In this document: piece by piece, positions 53,015 to 63,036 of the stretch
How positions within the stretch are numbered: the stretch's first letter is position 1
Layout of the letters: every line of letters starts with the position of its first letter
DNA from: Cytophagaceae bacterium
GTDB taxonomy: Bacteria > Bacteroidota > Bacteroidia > Cytophagales > Spirosomataceae
Assembly: GCA_027491195.1 (NCBI GenBank)
Contig: JAIXWQ010000009.1
Span: 124,001 to 188,000 of the forward strand
Reading direction: 5' to 3'
Length of the DNA stretch: 64,000 nt
Made by a program: the position numbers and the translations under genes
The notes under the pieces: generated by a model
What the model was told of the DNA's origin: nothing
Database searches by the model: none
Seen by the model: the letters and a program-made list of their open reading frames with translations, nothing else

Positions 53015-53368
53015 ATGATGACAGAAAATCCAGCCCTTACTAAGTCTTTTGAATTCTCCTTAAAAATGGTCGCGCTATGTCGTAAACTGATTTATGAGAA
53101 CAAAGAATTCGTATTAGGAAAACAATTGTTACGATGTTCAACCTCCATTGGTGCTAATTTAGAAGAAGCCATGGGAGGTTTTTCGCGCAATGATTTCAAA
53201 TACAAAATCTCTCTTTCTTATAAAGAAGCGCGGGAAACACATTACTGGATAAGACTCCTAATGCGCTCGCAAATAATCAATGAAGCAGACGGAAATGCCG
53301 GCTTAAAAGATCTAGAAGAGTTGTTGAAAATACTGACGGCGACGTTGAAAACTCTTAATAAAGCATAA
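53015..53368 (+). CDS. four helix bundle protein (23S rRNA intervening-sequence / bAvd-like)
   Basis: 117 residues. FEFSLKMVALCRKLI, LLRCSTSIGANLEEAMGG and YKISLSYKEARETHYWIRLL are signature helices of the S23/IVP family (TIGR02436-type), related to the Avd protein of diversity-generating retroelements. No reverse transcriptase or template repeat is near. The stop codon itself falls inside the right flanking repeat, which suggests gene and repeats moved as a unit. Confidence 0.9.
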   Translation: MMTENPALTKSFEFSLKMVALCRKLIYENKEFVLGKQLLRCSTSIGANLEEAMGGFSRNDFKYKISLSYKEARETHYWIRLLMRSQIINEADGNAGLKDLEELLKILTATLKTLNKA

Positions 53369-53529
53369 AGAATAGAGCACAAAGAATAAAGTAGGCATAC
53401 CCTTTGGGTATACGTTTTTGAAATGTTTTTTACCTCTGAAACCATCAAAATTGGCTTTGCCAATTTTGAACCATCTTTATTCTTTATTCTTTGTGCTTTA
53501 TGCTTTAAATCTGTGCTTTATTCTTTAAA
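53358..53529. repeat. right structured repeat flanking the four-helix-bundle gene
   Basis: Second copy, same orientation: TAAAGCATAAAGAATAGAGC at the start, hairpins ATACCC-TTT-GGGTAT and AAAATTGGC-TTT-GCCAATTTT, ending TTATGCTTTAAA and TTCTTTAAAA. Stems are kept although bases differ from the left copy. Confidence 0.85.
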
Positions 53530-53530
53530 A

Positions 53531-54007
53531 CTATTTATCTGCTAATGCAGCCACCAACTCAAACCCTAAACTCTCAATCTTCAACCTCACCTCGTGCTTA
53601 TTCTTCAGCCCGACGATCTTCGCGGTTTGGCCAGTTAGTGGGCCGGATTCGATGGTGATGTAGTCACCGATTTTTGCGGTGGTGCCGATGGTTTCGACTT
53701 CGAGGTGGTCAGATAAGAATTGTTTGATGGCGTGGATTTCGTCGTCTTGGATGACCGCGGGTTTGTGGAGCCAATAGACAAAGTTAACGACACCGAAGGT
53801 GCGGCGGACGAGGCCGCTTTGCTTTTCAAGGTCGATGTTAACGAAGACGTAGGAGCGGAAGAGGACTTCTTCGACCCATTTCTTGCGGTCAGACCATTGC
53901 TTCTTGCGCTTCGTAGTAGGGCAGTAGGCTTCGATGCCTAGCTCCTGAAGGCGCAAGGAGACTTTCTTCTCCATTCTGGATTTCGTGTAAATCGCGTACC
54001 AAGCCAT
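53531..54007 (-). CDS. UpxY-type NusG-like transcription antiterminator
   Basis: 158 residues. NGN domain from MAWYAIYTKSRMEKKV through RSYVFVNID, then a KOW-like segment (IGDYITIESGPLTGQTAKIV). UpxY proteins let polymerase read through long capsule/exopolysaccharide operons and are usually the first gene of the operon. Here it is the last, directly after a nucleotide-sugar dehydrogenase (2 bp). Confidence 0.88.
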   Translation of the reverse strand: MAWYAIYTKSRMEKKVSLRLQELGIEAYCPTTKRKKQWSDRKKWVEEVLFRSYVFVNIDLEKQSGLVRRTFGVVNFVYWLHKPAVIQDDEIHAIKQFLSDHLEVETIGTTAKIGDYITIESGPLTGQTAKIVGLKNKHEVRLKIESLGFELVAALADK

Positions 54008-54009
54008 GC

Positions 54010-55263
54010 TTATAATCGGGCGTCAGCCAAGTCTTTAGATAAGATGGATTTGATGTCGAAGATGACCCCGTTTTCGGCACGTAAGGAGGCGAAGGGGAGG
54101 TCTAAGAATTCGTTGTGGGCTACGGTCAAAACAATCGCCTGGTATTGATCTGCTAGTTTTGTGACTAGGTCGATGCCGTGTTCGTGTTTCACTTCGGCGG
54201 CGTTTGCCCAAGGGTCGTAGACGTCTACGTCCATGCCAAAGTCCACGAGTTCTTTGTAGATGTCGACGACACGGGAGTTACGGATGTCGGGGCAGTTTTC
54301 TTTGAAGGTGATGCCGAGCATGAGGGTTTTGGCGCCGCCTATTTTTTGGCCTTTATTAATCAAGAGTTTGACTAATTTATTCGCTACGAAAATGCCCATG
54401 TTATCGTTCACGCGGCGTCCCGAAAGAATCACCTGTGGGTAATAGCCTAAGCTTTCAGACTTGTGCAATAAGTAATAGGGGTCCACGCCGATGCAGTGGC
54501 CGCCCACTAAACCGGGTTTGAAATTTAAGAAATTCCACTTCGTTCCGGCAGCTTCTAAGACTTCCGTCGTGTCGATGCCCATGCGATCGAAGATCAAGGC
54601 AAGCTCGTTTACGAAGGAAATATTGACGTCGCGTTGGGCGTTTTCGATGGCTTTGCTGGCTTCCGCCACTTTCATCGAAGGCGCTTTGTGCGTGCCGGCG
54701 GTGATGATGGAGCGGTATAATTGGTCGACTTTTTCGGCGATTTCGGGTGTGGAGCCGGAGGTAACTTTCTTAATTTTGGTCAAGGTGTTTACCTTGTCGC
54801 CTGGATTAATGCGTTCTGGCGAATAGCCACAGAAGAAGTCTTCGTTGAATTTTAGTCCAGAGAATTTCTCCAAAACAGGAACACAATCCTCCTCTGTACA
54901 ACCTGGATAAACCGTCGATTCGTAAATGACTAAATCACCTTTTTTTAGCGCTTTTCCGATCATTTCCGACGCCTTCAAAAGCGGGCTTAAGTCCGGCTTT
55001 TTGAAGTGATCAATGGGGGTGGGGACTGTAACAATAAAAGTGTTGCAGGCCGCTAAATCGGCTGCATTCGATGAAAAACTTAAAGAAACCGACGCTTTTA
55101 ATTGCTCCGGCTTTACTTCCTGCGTGCGATCAAAACCGGTGTTTAATTCCGCAATGCGACTGGTGTCGATATCGAAACCGAGCGTAGGAATTTTCTTGCC
55201 AAACTCCACCGCCAGCGGAAAACCCACATATCCTAAGCCAATAATGGCGATCCGTGTACTCAT
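54010..55263 (-). CDS. nucleotide sugar dehydrogenase (TviB/WbpO-like)
   Basis: 417 residues. NAD-binding GLGYVGFPLAVEFGK at the start, VPTPIDHFKKPDLSP, catalytic GGHCIGVDPYYL (Cys). The pattern is that of UDP-N-acetyl-hexosamine 6-dehydrogenases (Vi antigen TviB, WbpO), which make uronic acids for surface polysaccharide. Lies 1 bp after gmd and 2 bp before UpxY. Confidence 0.9.
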   Translation of the reverse strand: MSTRIAIIGLGYVGFPLAVEFGKKIPTLGFDIDTSRIAELNTGFDRTQEVKPEQLKASVSLSFSSNAADLAACNTFIVTVPTPIDHFKKPDLSPLLKASEMIGKALKKGDLVIYESTVYPGCTEEDCVPVLEKFSGLKFNEDFFCGYSPERINPGDKVNTLTKIKKVTSGSTPEIAEKVDQLYRSIITAGTHKAPSMKVAEASKAIENAQRDVNISFVNELALIFDRMGIDTTEVLEAAGTKWNFLNFKPGLVGGHCIGVDPYYLLHKSESLGYYPQVILSGRRVNDNMGIFVANKLVKLLINKGQKIGGAKTLMLGITFKENCPDIRNSRVVDIYKELVDFGMDVDVYDPWANAAEVKHEHGIDLVTKLADQYQAIVLTVAHNEFLDLPFASLRAENGVIFDIKSILSKDLADARL

Positions 55264-55264
55264 C

Positions 55265-56344
55265 TTATTTCGTTGAGAATAATTTTACGTCCGCCTGAAC
55301 CATGTCTTTTACTAGCGCGGCTAAATCGTATTTTAGGGTCCAACCTAGTTTTTCTTTGGCCTTCGTAGGATCGCCTATTAATAATTCTACCTCCGTCGGA
55401 CGGAAATAGCGTGGATCGATGGCAATAACTTCTTGACCCACCGGCACTTGATAGGCTGGATTCGAGCAAGAAACCACGGTTCCTTTTTCGTTCACGCCTT
55501 CGCCTGAGAACGCCACTTCGATACCTAATTCAGAAAACGACATGCGGATAAATTCGCGCACCGTCGTCGTAATTCCAGTCGCGATCACATAATCTTCTGG
55601 CGTATCTTGTTGTAAAATCAGCCACATCGCCTCAATATAATCTTTCGCGTGGCCCCAGTCGCGTTTTGCGTCCAGGTTACCTAGGTGGATTTTTTTCTCT
55701 TGCCCTAAAGCTATCTGTGCCACACCTCTCGTGATTTTACGCGTCACGAAAGTCTCACCGCGAAGCGGGGATTCGTGGTTAAATAAAATACCGTTTACCG
55801 CAAACATGCCGTAGGCTTCGCGGTAATTCACCGTGATCCAGTAGCCATATAATTTAGCAACGGCGTAAGGTGAGCGTGGATAAAAAGGAGTCGTTTCTGA
55901 TTGCGGAACTTCCTGTACGAGGCCGTAAAGTTCCGAAGTGGACGCTTGGTATACTTTGGTCTTTTTCACCAAACCTAGCAAACGAATGGCCTCTAAAATA
56001 CGCAGGGTTCCGATGCCGTCTACCTGCGCCGTATATTCTGGTTCGTCGAAAGAAACTTTCACGTGGGACATCGCCCCAAGGTTGTAAATTTCGTCCGGTT
56101 GTACTTCTTGAATGATGCGAATGATGTTCGTCGAATCACTTAAATCGCCATAGTGCAAGATAAAAGAGGCGGAATCCACGTGCGGATCTTGGTACAAATG
56201 ATCAATGCGATCCGTGTTAATCAAAGAGCTTCTGCGCTTGATTCCGTGTACAATGTATCCTTTATTTAAAAGAAATTCCGCTAAATAAGCGCCATCTTGT
56301 CCTGTTACGCCCGTAATGAGAGCTACCTTTTTTCCTGTCGACAT
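55265..56344 (-). CDS. gmd: GDP-mannose 4,6-dehydratase
   Basis: 360 residues from ATG 56344 ([20 protein letters not shown]); an ATG 9 bp upstream is also possible. NAD(P) motif [25 protein letters not shown] gives catalytic Tyr-x3-Lys; [16 protein letters not shown] is the Gmd signature. It makes GDP-4-keto-6-deoxymannose for GDP-fucose, rhamnose or perosamine. First gene of the three-gene polysaccharide module; the next enzyme (fcl/rmd) is absent from the window. Confidence 0.95.
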   Translation of the reverse strand: MSTGKKVALITGVTGQDGAYLAEFLLNKGYIVHGIKRRSSLINTDRIDHLYQDPHVDSASFILHYGDLSDSTNIIRIIQEVQPDEIYNLGAMSHVKVSFDEPEYTAQVDGIGTLRILEAIRLLGLVKKTKVYQASTSELYGLVQEVPQSETTPFYPRSPYAVAKLYGYWITVNYREAYGMFAVNGILFNHESPLRGETFVTRKITRGVAQIALGQEKKIHLGNLDAKRDWGHAKDYIEAMWLILQQDTPEDYVIATGITTTVREFIRMSFSELGIEVAFSGEGVNEKGTVVSCSNPAYQVPVGQEVIAIDPRYFRPTEVELLIGDPTKAKEKLGWTLKYDLAALVKDMVQADVKLFSTK

Positions 56345-56393
56345 ACGATTCATTAAGAAGTCAAAATTACGCAAAAAACGGGCCTAACGCAAT

Positions 56394-58166
56394 TTATTCA
56401 TACAAGGCTAAAATGGCATTCTCGTGTTTCGCGTAAATTGCCTTGCGTTTTAATTTCAACGTAGGGGTAATTTCTCCATCCGCTACCGTGAATAAGCGCG
56501 GCAATAGAACGAATTTTTTCACCTGTTCGTATTTCGCGACAGAACCCATCGTGTCTAAAACTTCTTCTTCTATTTTAGCGATGATCTCCTTGTTTGTAAT
56601 TAGTGCCTCTGGACCTTTGGCCTTAATTCCTTGTTGATCTGCCCAAACTTGCAAGGCATTAAACTCGGGGATAATCAGCGCCGATGGGAACTTTTGGCCT
56701 TCGCCTACGACCATACATTGCTCAATAAAGGCCGATTCTTTTAACTTATTTTCCACTAATTGTGGTGCGACGTATTTACCGCCTGAGGTTTTGAAGATCT
56801 CTTTCTTGCGATCCGTAATCTTCAAATACTTCCCGTCTACCATCATCCCGATGTCACCGGTGTGGAACCAACCGTCCTTATCAATCGCCTCAGCCGTAGC
56901 CTCCGGATTTTTATAATAACCCACCATCACTGAATCTCCCTTCACACAAATTTCTCCATCCTCCGCAATCTTCAATTCAATCGAATCAACTAACGAACCC
57001 ACGCAACCTACTTTGAAATCAACTGGCTTCACACGTGAAACCGAAATCACCGGAGAGGTTTCGGTTAATCCATAGCCTTCCGAAACCGGAATGCCGGCCG
57101 CCCAAAAAACGCGGGAAAGACGAGGTTGTAAAGCAGCGGAACCTGATGCGATCAAACGAACATTTCCGCCCAACGCTTCTTTCCATTTACTGAAAATCAC
57201 TTTGCGGTAGAAACCTAATTTTAAGGAATCGATGAATCCAAGCTTCTCCATCGGATCGTATTTCAAACCAAAATCCAATGCCCCAAAGAAAAGTGCACGT
57301 TTTATGCCGGTAAGCTCATTTCCTTTGGCCAAAATCTTATCATATACTTTCTCCAATAAACGTGGCACTGTCGCAAACATCGCCGGCTTCACCTCTCTAA
57401 TATTATCCGCGATGGTCTCCATGCTCTCCGCATAATAGACCGAAACGCCATAGTACATGTACATATAAATGTCCGTGCGCTCATAAATGTGGCACAGCGG
57501 CAAGAAACTTAACGCACGATCTGAGGGCAACAAATCAAAGAAATTTCCGCGCACTAAGGATTTCACATTACTCACGATATTGTGGTGCGTTAACATCACG
57601 CCTTTCGGACGACCTGTCGTTCCAGAGGTATAAATCAACGTCAATAAATCACTCGGCTGCACCGCGTCCATCAGAGGCTTCAGTTTAGCTGGATCTTTTC
57701 CTTCCCCTAAATCCTTCACCGCCGTCCAACGTTCCACATCCGCCACCGGATCAAACGTATAAATGCCCTTAATCTTCTTATTATCTTTCGATGCTGCCTT
57801 CACTTTCAAGTACAGTTCTTCATTTTCACAGAAGACAAACTTTACTTCAGCATCTTTAAAAATATAGTCGTAATCCTCAATCGTAATCGTAGGATACATG
57901 GGAACAGTCACACCACCGATCATTTGAACGGCAAAGTCTACAAAGTTCCAAGCGGGACGATTCCCTGAAATGATGGCTACTTTTTCACCTGGCTTAATTT
58001 TAAGCTCTAATAACCCCAAAGCCAATGTTTGAATGGTCTCCAAAGTTTCGTCTACCGAATACTTCTTCCATTCGCCATTTCTCTTCAGATTAAATAGGTC
58101 TTCTTTCTTGAAGCTGGCATAAGCTTGTAATAAATCAAATACGCGTGTGAATTGTTGATGAACCAT
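56394..58166 (-). CDS. long-chain fatty acid-CoA ligase
   Basis: 590 residues from ATG 58166 (MVHQQFTRVFDLLQAYASF); upstream in-frame sequence runs into the origin region and does not look coding. AMP-binding motif LIYTSGTTGRPKG, GYGLTETSPVIS, and GWFHTGDIG with ITDRKKEIFKTSGGKYVAP as in FadD15-type enzymes (parts given). Activates fatty acids to acyl-CoA via acyl-adenylate. Directly borders oriC. Confidence 0.92.
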   Translation of the reverse strand: MVHQQFTRVFDLLQAYASFKKEDLFNLKRNGEWKKYSVDETLETIQTLALGLLELKIKPGEKVAIISGNRPAWNFVDFAVQMIGGVTVPMYPTITIEDYDYIFKDAEVKFVFCENEELYLKVKAASKDNKKIKGIYTFDPVADVERWTAVKDLGEGKDPAKLKPLMDAVQPSDLLTLIYTSGTTGRPKGVMLTHHNIVSNVKSLVRGNFFDLLPSDRALSFLPLCHIYERTDIYMYMYYGVSVYYAESMETIADNIREVKPAMFATVPRLLEKVYDKILAKGNELTGIKRALFFGALDFGLKYDPMEKLGFIDSLKLGFYRKVIFSKWKEALGGNVRLIASGSAALQPRLSRVFWAAGIPVSEGYGLTETSPVISVSRVKPVDFKVGCVGSLVDSIELKIAEDGEICVKGDSVMVGYYKNPEATAEAIDKDGWFHTGDIGMMVDGKYLKITDRKKEIFKTSGGKYVAPQLVENKLKESAFIEQCMVVGEGQKFPSALIIPEFNALQVWADQQGIKAKGPEALITNKEIIAKIEEEVLDTMGSVAKYEQVKKFVLLPRLFTVADGEITPTLKLKRKAIYAKHENAILALYE

Positions 58167-58237
58167 AAAAGGAAGGATTTTGAGATAGCAATTTAGCCAA
58201 ATAGTATTAAATAAAGTTCTTTTTGCATCTAAATTAC

Positions 58238-58662
58238 TTATCCACAAGTTATCCACATAGACTAAGCTGTTTTGATATTTAATTACCTGCTTTACTAAAT
58301 TAATAGGTATGAAATATCAAAAAAGCATCAAAATCCTTTTTTCAGCCTAAAAACTTATCCACACACATAAATTAAAAAAAGAAAAGAATATTTAAATCTC
58401 TTTTTTGTTTCTTCTTGTTGTTCTCTGTGGATAAGTGGATAAGTCAAAATCGTGTTTGTAAGTACTTGATATGACTACGTTTTGGAAAATCAAAAGCCAA
58501 TATACCATTGTGGATAAGTGTCTAACAACTTGTGGATAACCTCGGACTTATCCACATAGGTGAGGTGAGCTCAAAAGTTATACACAGTTATGCACACAAA
58601 TTGTGGATAGAATGTGGATAAAAAGGGCACTTATCCACAGTGCTAGGGGGTATTTATCCACA
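58238..58662. other. oriC: probable chromosomal replication origin (oriC)
   Basis: Twelve perfect DnaA boxes TTATNCACA in 425 bp. Plus strand: 58238, 58249, 58355, 58548, 58578 (TTATACACA), 58588 (TTATGCACA), 58631, 58654. Minus strand: 58426, 58509, 58531, 58613. Two more have one mismatch (58434, 58602). The stretch 58261-58420 is AT-rich and could unwind. mnmG (gidA), a frequent origin neighbour, is 2.5 kb away. Confidence 0.88.
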
Positions 58663-60280
58663 AGTCGCTTAATTGGAAATTTGCCTTTAATTTGATCTTA
58701 TTTTCAAAGTAATAGATAGCCTCTGACTTTTTCTTGGTCTTAAAATCGCCTATATCCCATTGACCATTCTCATTTTCATCCACGATTACCCGCAGTGTAT
58801 AGATGCCTGGTTCCACGTTTTGGAAAGAGCAAATTCCGGTAGACTTCTGCTCGTAGGCCTTTTCTAGCTTTTCTCCTCTCAATAATTGGTAGATATAATG
58901 CCCAGGTTTGCGAATACCTCCTTCTATTATACCTGTTTCCTCTGGATCTAATCGCTTGATTACCTGCTTATATTCATTCGTAGAATCAGCCTCAGGACCC
59001 ACGAAAGCGATTTTATCTAGCGCTAGTGTGAATTTCTCCCGCTTCGGTAAGAAAGCGCTTTTGATGGTTAAAATGTTCTGGAACTTATTCCAACTAAACG
59101 CTTCGTCCGGAAAAGTTAAGTCGTCGTCGTTTTCCGTTAAAATATGGACCTTTTTAGACACCCATTGTAAGACGGGTTTAGGGAAAATAATTAGGATGGA
59201 ATCGGTCGGAACGATGAGAGAACCTGCTTTTGGGAATATATCGAAGCCCAAAGGAACGATTGTTGCCTTTTCCTTCTTAGCCAATTCTCTGAATTTAGCC
59301 TTTAGTTTAAAATCGATGCTTCGGCCCACCGAATCTTCGAGCGCTGCCTCAATTCGCAAGGTGTCCGATTTATTTAAACCACCTACGTAAATACGCAGGT
59401 TGCGGTCATTTTCAATTTGATAGAGCGGTTTCTCCTCAGATGAAAAGCGCAAATTAGCCGCCTTTATACCCCGCGAAAACTCATATAAAACCGTTTTAGC
59501 GGTCGTCGTGGTTTTCATTAATTTCAACGGATCCTGGTTCTGCAGGGCGATTTTGAAATCCCGGGTTTCATTTTTCTGTAGGTTGATGAAAGCCTCGGGA
59601 ATAAAGTCTACTGATTCTTTAGCGGAATTATACAGTAGGTTATTATTCGCGTCATCAAAAGCCGCCATGTAGTATTTTCCGGCTGCCAAGTTCTCCAAAG
59701 TATAGGTTCCCGAGGTATCTGTTCTCACGAAATAATAAGGTTTCGCCTTATCGATACGCAAGCTGTCATTGTAAGGATATAAGCCTACCGTGATATTATC
59801 GGCCTTTTTATTCGTCAGTAGGTGTTTTACTTTACCTTGAATCTTCAAGGAATCGATGTTATTCGAGGTGCTGAAAACTAGTTTAATGTTTCTCCCTTTA
59901 TTTCGCTCTGCGACATCTTCTACCGCATTTCTAAAGTTAAAAGTATAGGTCGTATTGTCTTTTAATGCGCTGTCTAATACCAAAGTTAGCCCCGTAGGAC
60001 GAATGCGCGTTTCGTAGTTTCCAATCGAAGGTGTGATTAACAGCTCTTGGTTCAGGCCCTTAACGGTCACGTATTCGTTGAAGGTTAATTCAATCTTTTT
60101 GCCCTTGAAATTCTTGCTCTTATTTAGCGGAATCGAATTGATCACGACTGGCGCCAACGTATCTTTTTTTCCACCCGGAGGGGAGGCCATTTGGGCACAG
60201 CTCTGTAAGAAAACTAAGCTGATTCCTAGGCCTAAAAAAACAAATAATAGACTGAATTTCAGGTAATTACGCATGTTCAA
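58643..60280 (-). CDS. Ig-like domain lipoprotein
   Basis: 545 residues. Lipoprotein signal LGISLVFLQSCAQM, then APPGGKKDTLAP-type opening (seen as SPPGGKKDTLAPVV) and a bacterial Ig-like (Big_5/SbsA) domain; KNKGRNIKLVFSTS and a C-terminal carboxypeptidase-regulatory-like fold (GTYTLENLAAGKYYMAAFDD; ENGQWDIGDF). A conserved family in Bacteroidota of unknown function, probably an outer-membrane surface protein. Its 3' end carries a DnaA box. Overlaps the methyltransferase gene by 14 bp. Confidence 0.85.
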   Translation of the reverse strand: MNMRNYLKFSLLFVFLGLGISLVFLQSCAQMASPPGGKKDTLAPVVINSIPLNKSKNFKGKKIELTFNEYVTVKGLNQELLITPSIGNYETRIRPTGLTLVLDSALKDNTTYTFNFRNAVEDVAERNKGRNIKLVFSTSNNIDSLKIQGKVKHLLTNKKADNITVGLYPYNDSLRIDKAKPYYFVRTDTSGTYTLENLAAGKYYMAAFDDANNNLLYNSAKESVDFIPEAFINLQKNETRDFKIALQNQDPLKLMKTTTTAKTVLYEFSRGIKAANLRFSSEEKPLYQIENDRNLRIYVGGLNKSDTLRIEAALEDSVGRSIDFKLKAKFRELAKKEKATIVPLGFDIFPKAGSLIVPTDSILIIFPKPVLQWVSKKVHILTENDDDLTFPDEAFSWNKFQNILTIKSAFLPKREKFTLALDKIAFVGPEADSTNEYKQVIKRLDPEETGIIEGGIRKPGHYIYQLLRGEKLEKAYEQKSTGICSFQNVEPGIYTLRVIVDENENGQWDIGDFKTKKKSEAIYYFENKIKLKANFQLSDLWINTP

Positions 60281-61151
60281 ATGTATATAGATTACTTGAA
60301 TAATTCGGCTTGCCCAGCATCGCCCTTAGGTTAGAAATGAATCCAATTAAAAACGAATGAAGCAGGCGTTTATTACCTGTTTTGTATTCGTTGCTTAACA
60401 AAGAAATGTAAAAGCTATCGAAAATAAGCCCGCGGCTCTTCTGTAATTTAAAACCATACTTTGCCGCTAGCGCTGTGATTGTAGCTGGCGTGAAATGGTA
60501 GATATGTCGTGGAACATCGTAGGCAGCCCAGTATTCTTCGAAATAGCAAGCATCAAAACTCGCCGGGTTAGGCAGGGCTAATAAAAGTTTCCCGTCTTTA
60601 TTCAGTCGACTTTTGAAGAAGTTAAAATACTCGTCCAGCTCATAGACGTGTTCCAAAACGTGCCACAACGTAATTACTTGAAATTGTTTTTCTGGGGCGA
60701 TTTCTGCTAAAGAGGACGCGATACTAAGCCCCGTTAATTTAGCCGCTCTAGCCGCCGTTTCTGGGTCTAATTCCAAGCCATTGATGTTCCAGCCTTTCTC
60801 TTTAGCGGCAGCTAGAAAATGCCCGTTACCGCAACCGATATCTAGTAATTCTTTGTTGGCTTTTTTGTCCGGCGCAATCCAATTCAATTTTGATTGAAGT
60901 GTGAACTTGCGAACCGCATGGTATAACTTATTAACAATTCCCTCATTCGTATCACTATGGGAAATGTATGCGCTCGCATGGTAATAAGGTCCCGCTTCGT
61001 TCGCGGCTGGCCTCGGGTTTGTGTAGACCAAAGAACAAGCATCACAGCTAACGATGTGGAATTGCTCGTTCGATACGGTATAATCTTTTGCCTTAAATTT
61101 TAAGGTCGAATTTGGGGATCCGCAAACGGGGCAGTTTTGTATATTTTCCAT
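60267..61151 (-). CDS. class I SAM-dependent methyltransferase
   Basis: 294 residues. N-terminal zinc-ribbon-like cysteines (CPVCG, CDAC), then SAM motif LLDIGCGNGHFLAAAKEKGW and VITLWHVLEHVYEL (post-I Asp/Glu and motif II region). Similar to Bacteroidota methyltransferases that modify small molecules or envelope glycans; substrate unknown. Overlaps mnmG by 1 bp (ATGG context) and so is co-transcribed with it. Confidence 0.88.
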   Translation of the reverse strand: MENIQNCPVCGSPNSTLKFKAKDYTVSNEQFHIVSCDACSLVYTNPRPAANEAGPYYHASAYISHSDTNEGIVNKLYHAVRKFTLQSKLNWIAPDKKANKELLDIGCGNGHFLAAAKEKGWNINGLELDPETAARAAKLTGLSIASSLAEIAPEKQFQVITLWHVLEHVYELDEYFNFFKSRLNKDGKLLLALPNPASFDACYFEEYWAAYDVPRHIYHFTPATITALAAKYGFKLQKSRGLIFDSFYISLLSNEYKTGNKRLLHSFLIGFISNLRAMLGKPNYSSNLYTFEHA

Positions 61152-63010
61152 TAGCGTCCCATGAATAAAAGTAAGATGGAAATGTCAGAAGCTGAGACGC
61201 CCGAAATGCGACTTGCCTGACCGATAGTCTGAGGTAAAATCGATTTCAATTTTATGCGCGATTCAGTTGACAACGTTTTGATTTTATCGTAGTCAAAATT
61301 CGCCGGAATGCATAAGTCTTCCATCGAGCGCATTTTGTCCACCATCAATCTTTCCTTTTCGATATAGCTTTCGTATTTCACTAAAATCTCTACCTGCTCG
61401 CGCACTTCCTGTGAATAGTTTCTAACGATAGGCTCGATGCTTGGGTGTGTCGCAATTCGATCGAAAGACAAATCCGATCTTCTCAGTAAGTTCACGATAG
61501 GCGCACCCTCTTTCAACGAAGCGCTTCCCTCCTGCTCTAGCCAGTCGTTCACTTCTGTCGGTTTCACTTTCGTGTTTTTGATTTCTTCTGTCAAAGCCGC
61601 GACTTGCGCCTTCTTCTCTTGAAATCTATTCCAACGTTTTTCCGTCGCTAATCTTAATTGATATCCTTTTGCCGTTAAGCGTTCATCCGCATTGTCTTGT
61701 CTAAGCAAAGTTCTGAACTCGGCACGCGACGTGAACATGCGATATGGTTCGTCTGTTCCCTTGTTGATTAAATCGTCGATCAACACGCCGATGTAGGCGT
61801 CCGAACGGGACAAGGTAAACGGATCTAATTCGTGTGTTTTTTGGTGGGCATTAATACCCGCAATTAAGCCTTGGCATGCTGCCTCTTCGTAACCAGTTGT
61901 CCCATTGATTTGGCCGGCGAAGAATAGTCCGCTTACCCGCTTTGTTTCCAATGTCGAAGTCAATTGGGTAGGCGGGAAATAATCATATTCGATGGCATAA
62001 CCCGGGCGGAACATCTTCGCTTTTTCAAATCCAGGGATTAACCGAATTGCCTCGAATTGGATGTCTTCCGGCAACGATGTCGAAAAGCCATTCACATAAA
62101 TTTCCACCGTGCTCCATCCTTCCGGTTCTACGAAAATTTGGTGTGAATCTTTATCTGCAAAGCGGTTGATCTTATCTTCTACGGAGGGACAGTAACGTGG
62201 GCCTAAACCTTTAATTCTTCCGGCAAACATAGGTGAACGATCGAAACCTTTTCTCAAGACTTCGTGCACCTTCGTGTTCGTGTGGGTGATCCAGCAAGAG
62301 CGCTGTTCTGTTAACGGCGTTTCAGTTAAGTAAGAAAAAGAGCTCGGATTTTCATCTCCCTTTTGTTCTTCCATCGCGGCGAAGTCTAAGCTTCTTCCGT
62401 CGACGCGCGGCGGAGTCCCTGTCTTCATTCTGCCCGACTCGAAACCTAGTTGAATTAGTTGTTCTGTTAAGCCGATGGCCATCGGTTCAGCCATACGACC
62501 TCCCCCAAAATTCTTCTCCCCTATGTGGATCAATCCATTTAAGAAAGTACCATTTGTTAGCACCACAGCTCTCGCTGTAAAAGTCATACCCATTCTGGTG
62601 ATAACCCCTTTTACTTCGCCTTTTTCAACGATTAATTGTTGAACAGAATCTTGCCAAAAATCTACATTCAAATTTCCTTCCAGCGCGTTTCTCCATTCTT
62701 CCGCAAAACGCATACGATCTGATTGGCAACGAGGTGACCACATCGCCGGACCTTTTGAACGGTTCAACATTCGGAATTGAATCATGGTCTTATCCGAAAT
62801 GATTCCAGACATTCCACCTAATGCGTCAATCTCTCGTACGATTTGACCTTTAGCCACGCCACCCATTGCTGGGTTGCAGGACATCTGGGCAATCGTCTGC
62901 ATATTCATGGTTACCAACAAAACACGTGACCCCATTTGTGCTGCCGCATAAGCAGCTTCACATCCGGCGTGTCCCGCTCCCACCACAATTACATCGTATG
63001 AATTTAGCAT
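61151..63010 (-). CDS. mnmG: tRNA uridine 5-carboxymethylaminomethyl modification enzyme MnmG
   Basis: 619 residues, normal length. FAD motif [19 protein letters not shown] (10-28), [28 protein letters not shown] and the C-terminal helical domain. With MnmE it adds the cmnm5 group to U34 of tRNAs. Near oriC, as mnmG/gidA often is in bacteria. Confidence 0.97.
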   Translation of the reverse strand: MLNSYDVIVVGAGHAGCEAAYAAAQMGSRVLLVTMNMQTIAQMSCNPAMGGVAKGQIVREIDALGGMSGIISDKTMIQFRMLNRSKGPAMWSPRCQSDRMRFAEEWRNALEGNLNVDFWQDSVQQLIVEKGEVKGVITRMGMTFTARAVVLTNGTFLNGLIHIGEKNFGGGRMAEPMAIGLTEQLIQLGFESGRMKTGTPPRVDGRSLDFAAMEEQKGDENPSSFSYLTETPLTEQRSCWITHTNTKVHEVLRKGFDRSPMFAGRIKGLGPRYCPSVEDKINRFADKDSHQIFVEPEGWSTVEIYVNGFSTSLPEDIQFEAIRLIPGFEKAKMFRPGYAIEYDYFPPTQLTSTLETKRVSGLFFAGQINGTTGYEEAACQGLIAGINAHQKTHELDPFTLSRSDAYIGVLIDDLINKGTDEPYRMFTSRAEFRTLLRQDNADERLTAKGYQLRLATEKRWNRFQEKKAQVAALTEEIKNTKVKPTEVNDWLEQEGSASLKEGAPIVNLLRRSDLSFDRIATHPSIEPIVRNYSQEVREQVEILVKYESYIEKERLMVDKMRSMEDLCIPANFDYDKIKTLSTESRIKLKSILPQTIGQASRISGVSASDISILLLFMGR

Positions 63011-63036
63011 ATCATTTCATGTTTCACGTGAAACAT

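Noticed and set aside
53015-53368. Diversity-generating retroelement around the Avd-like gene
   Set aside because: No reverse transcriptase, template repeat or variable repeat is in the window; the four-helix fold alone is not enough.
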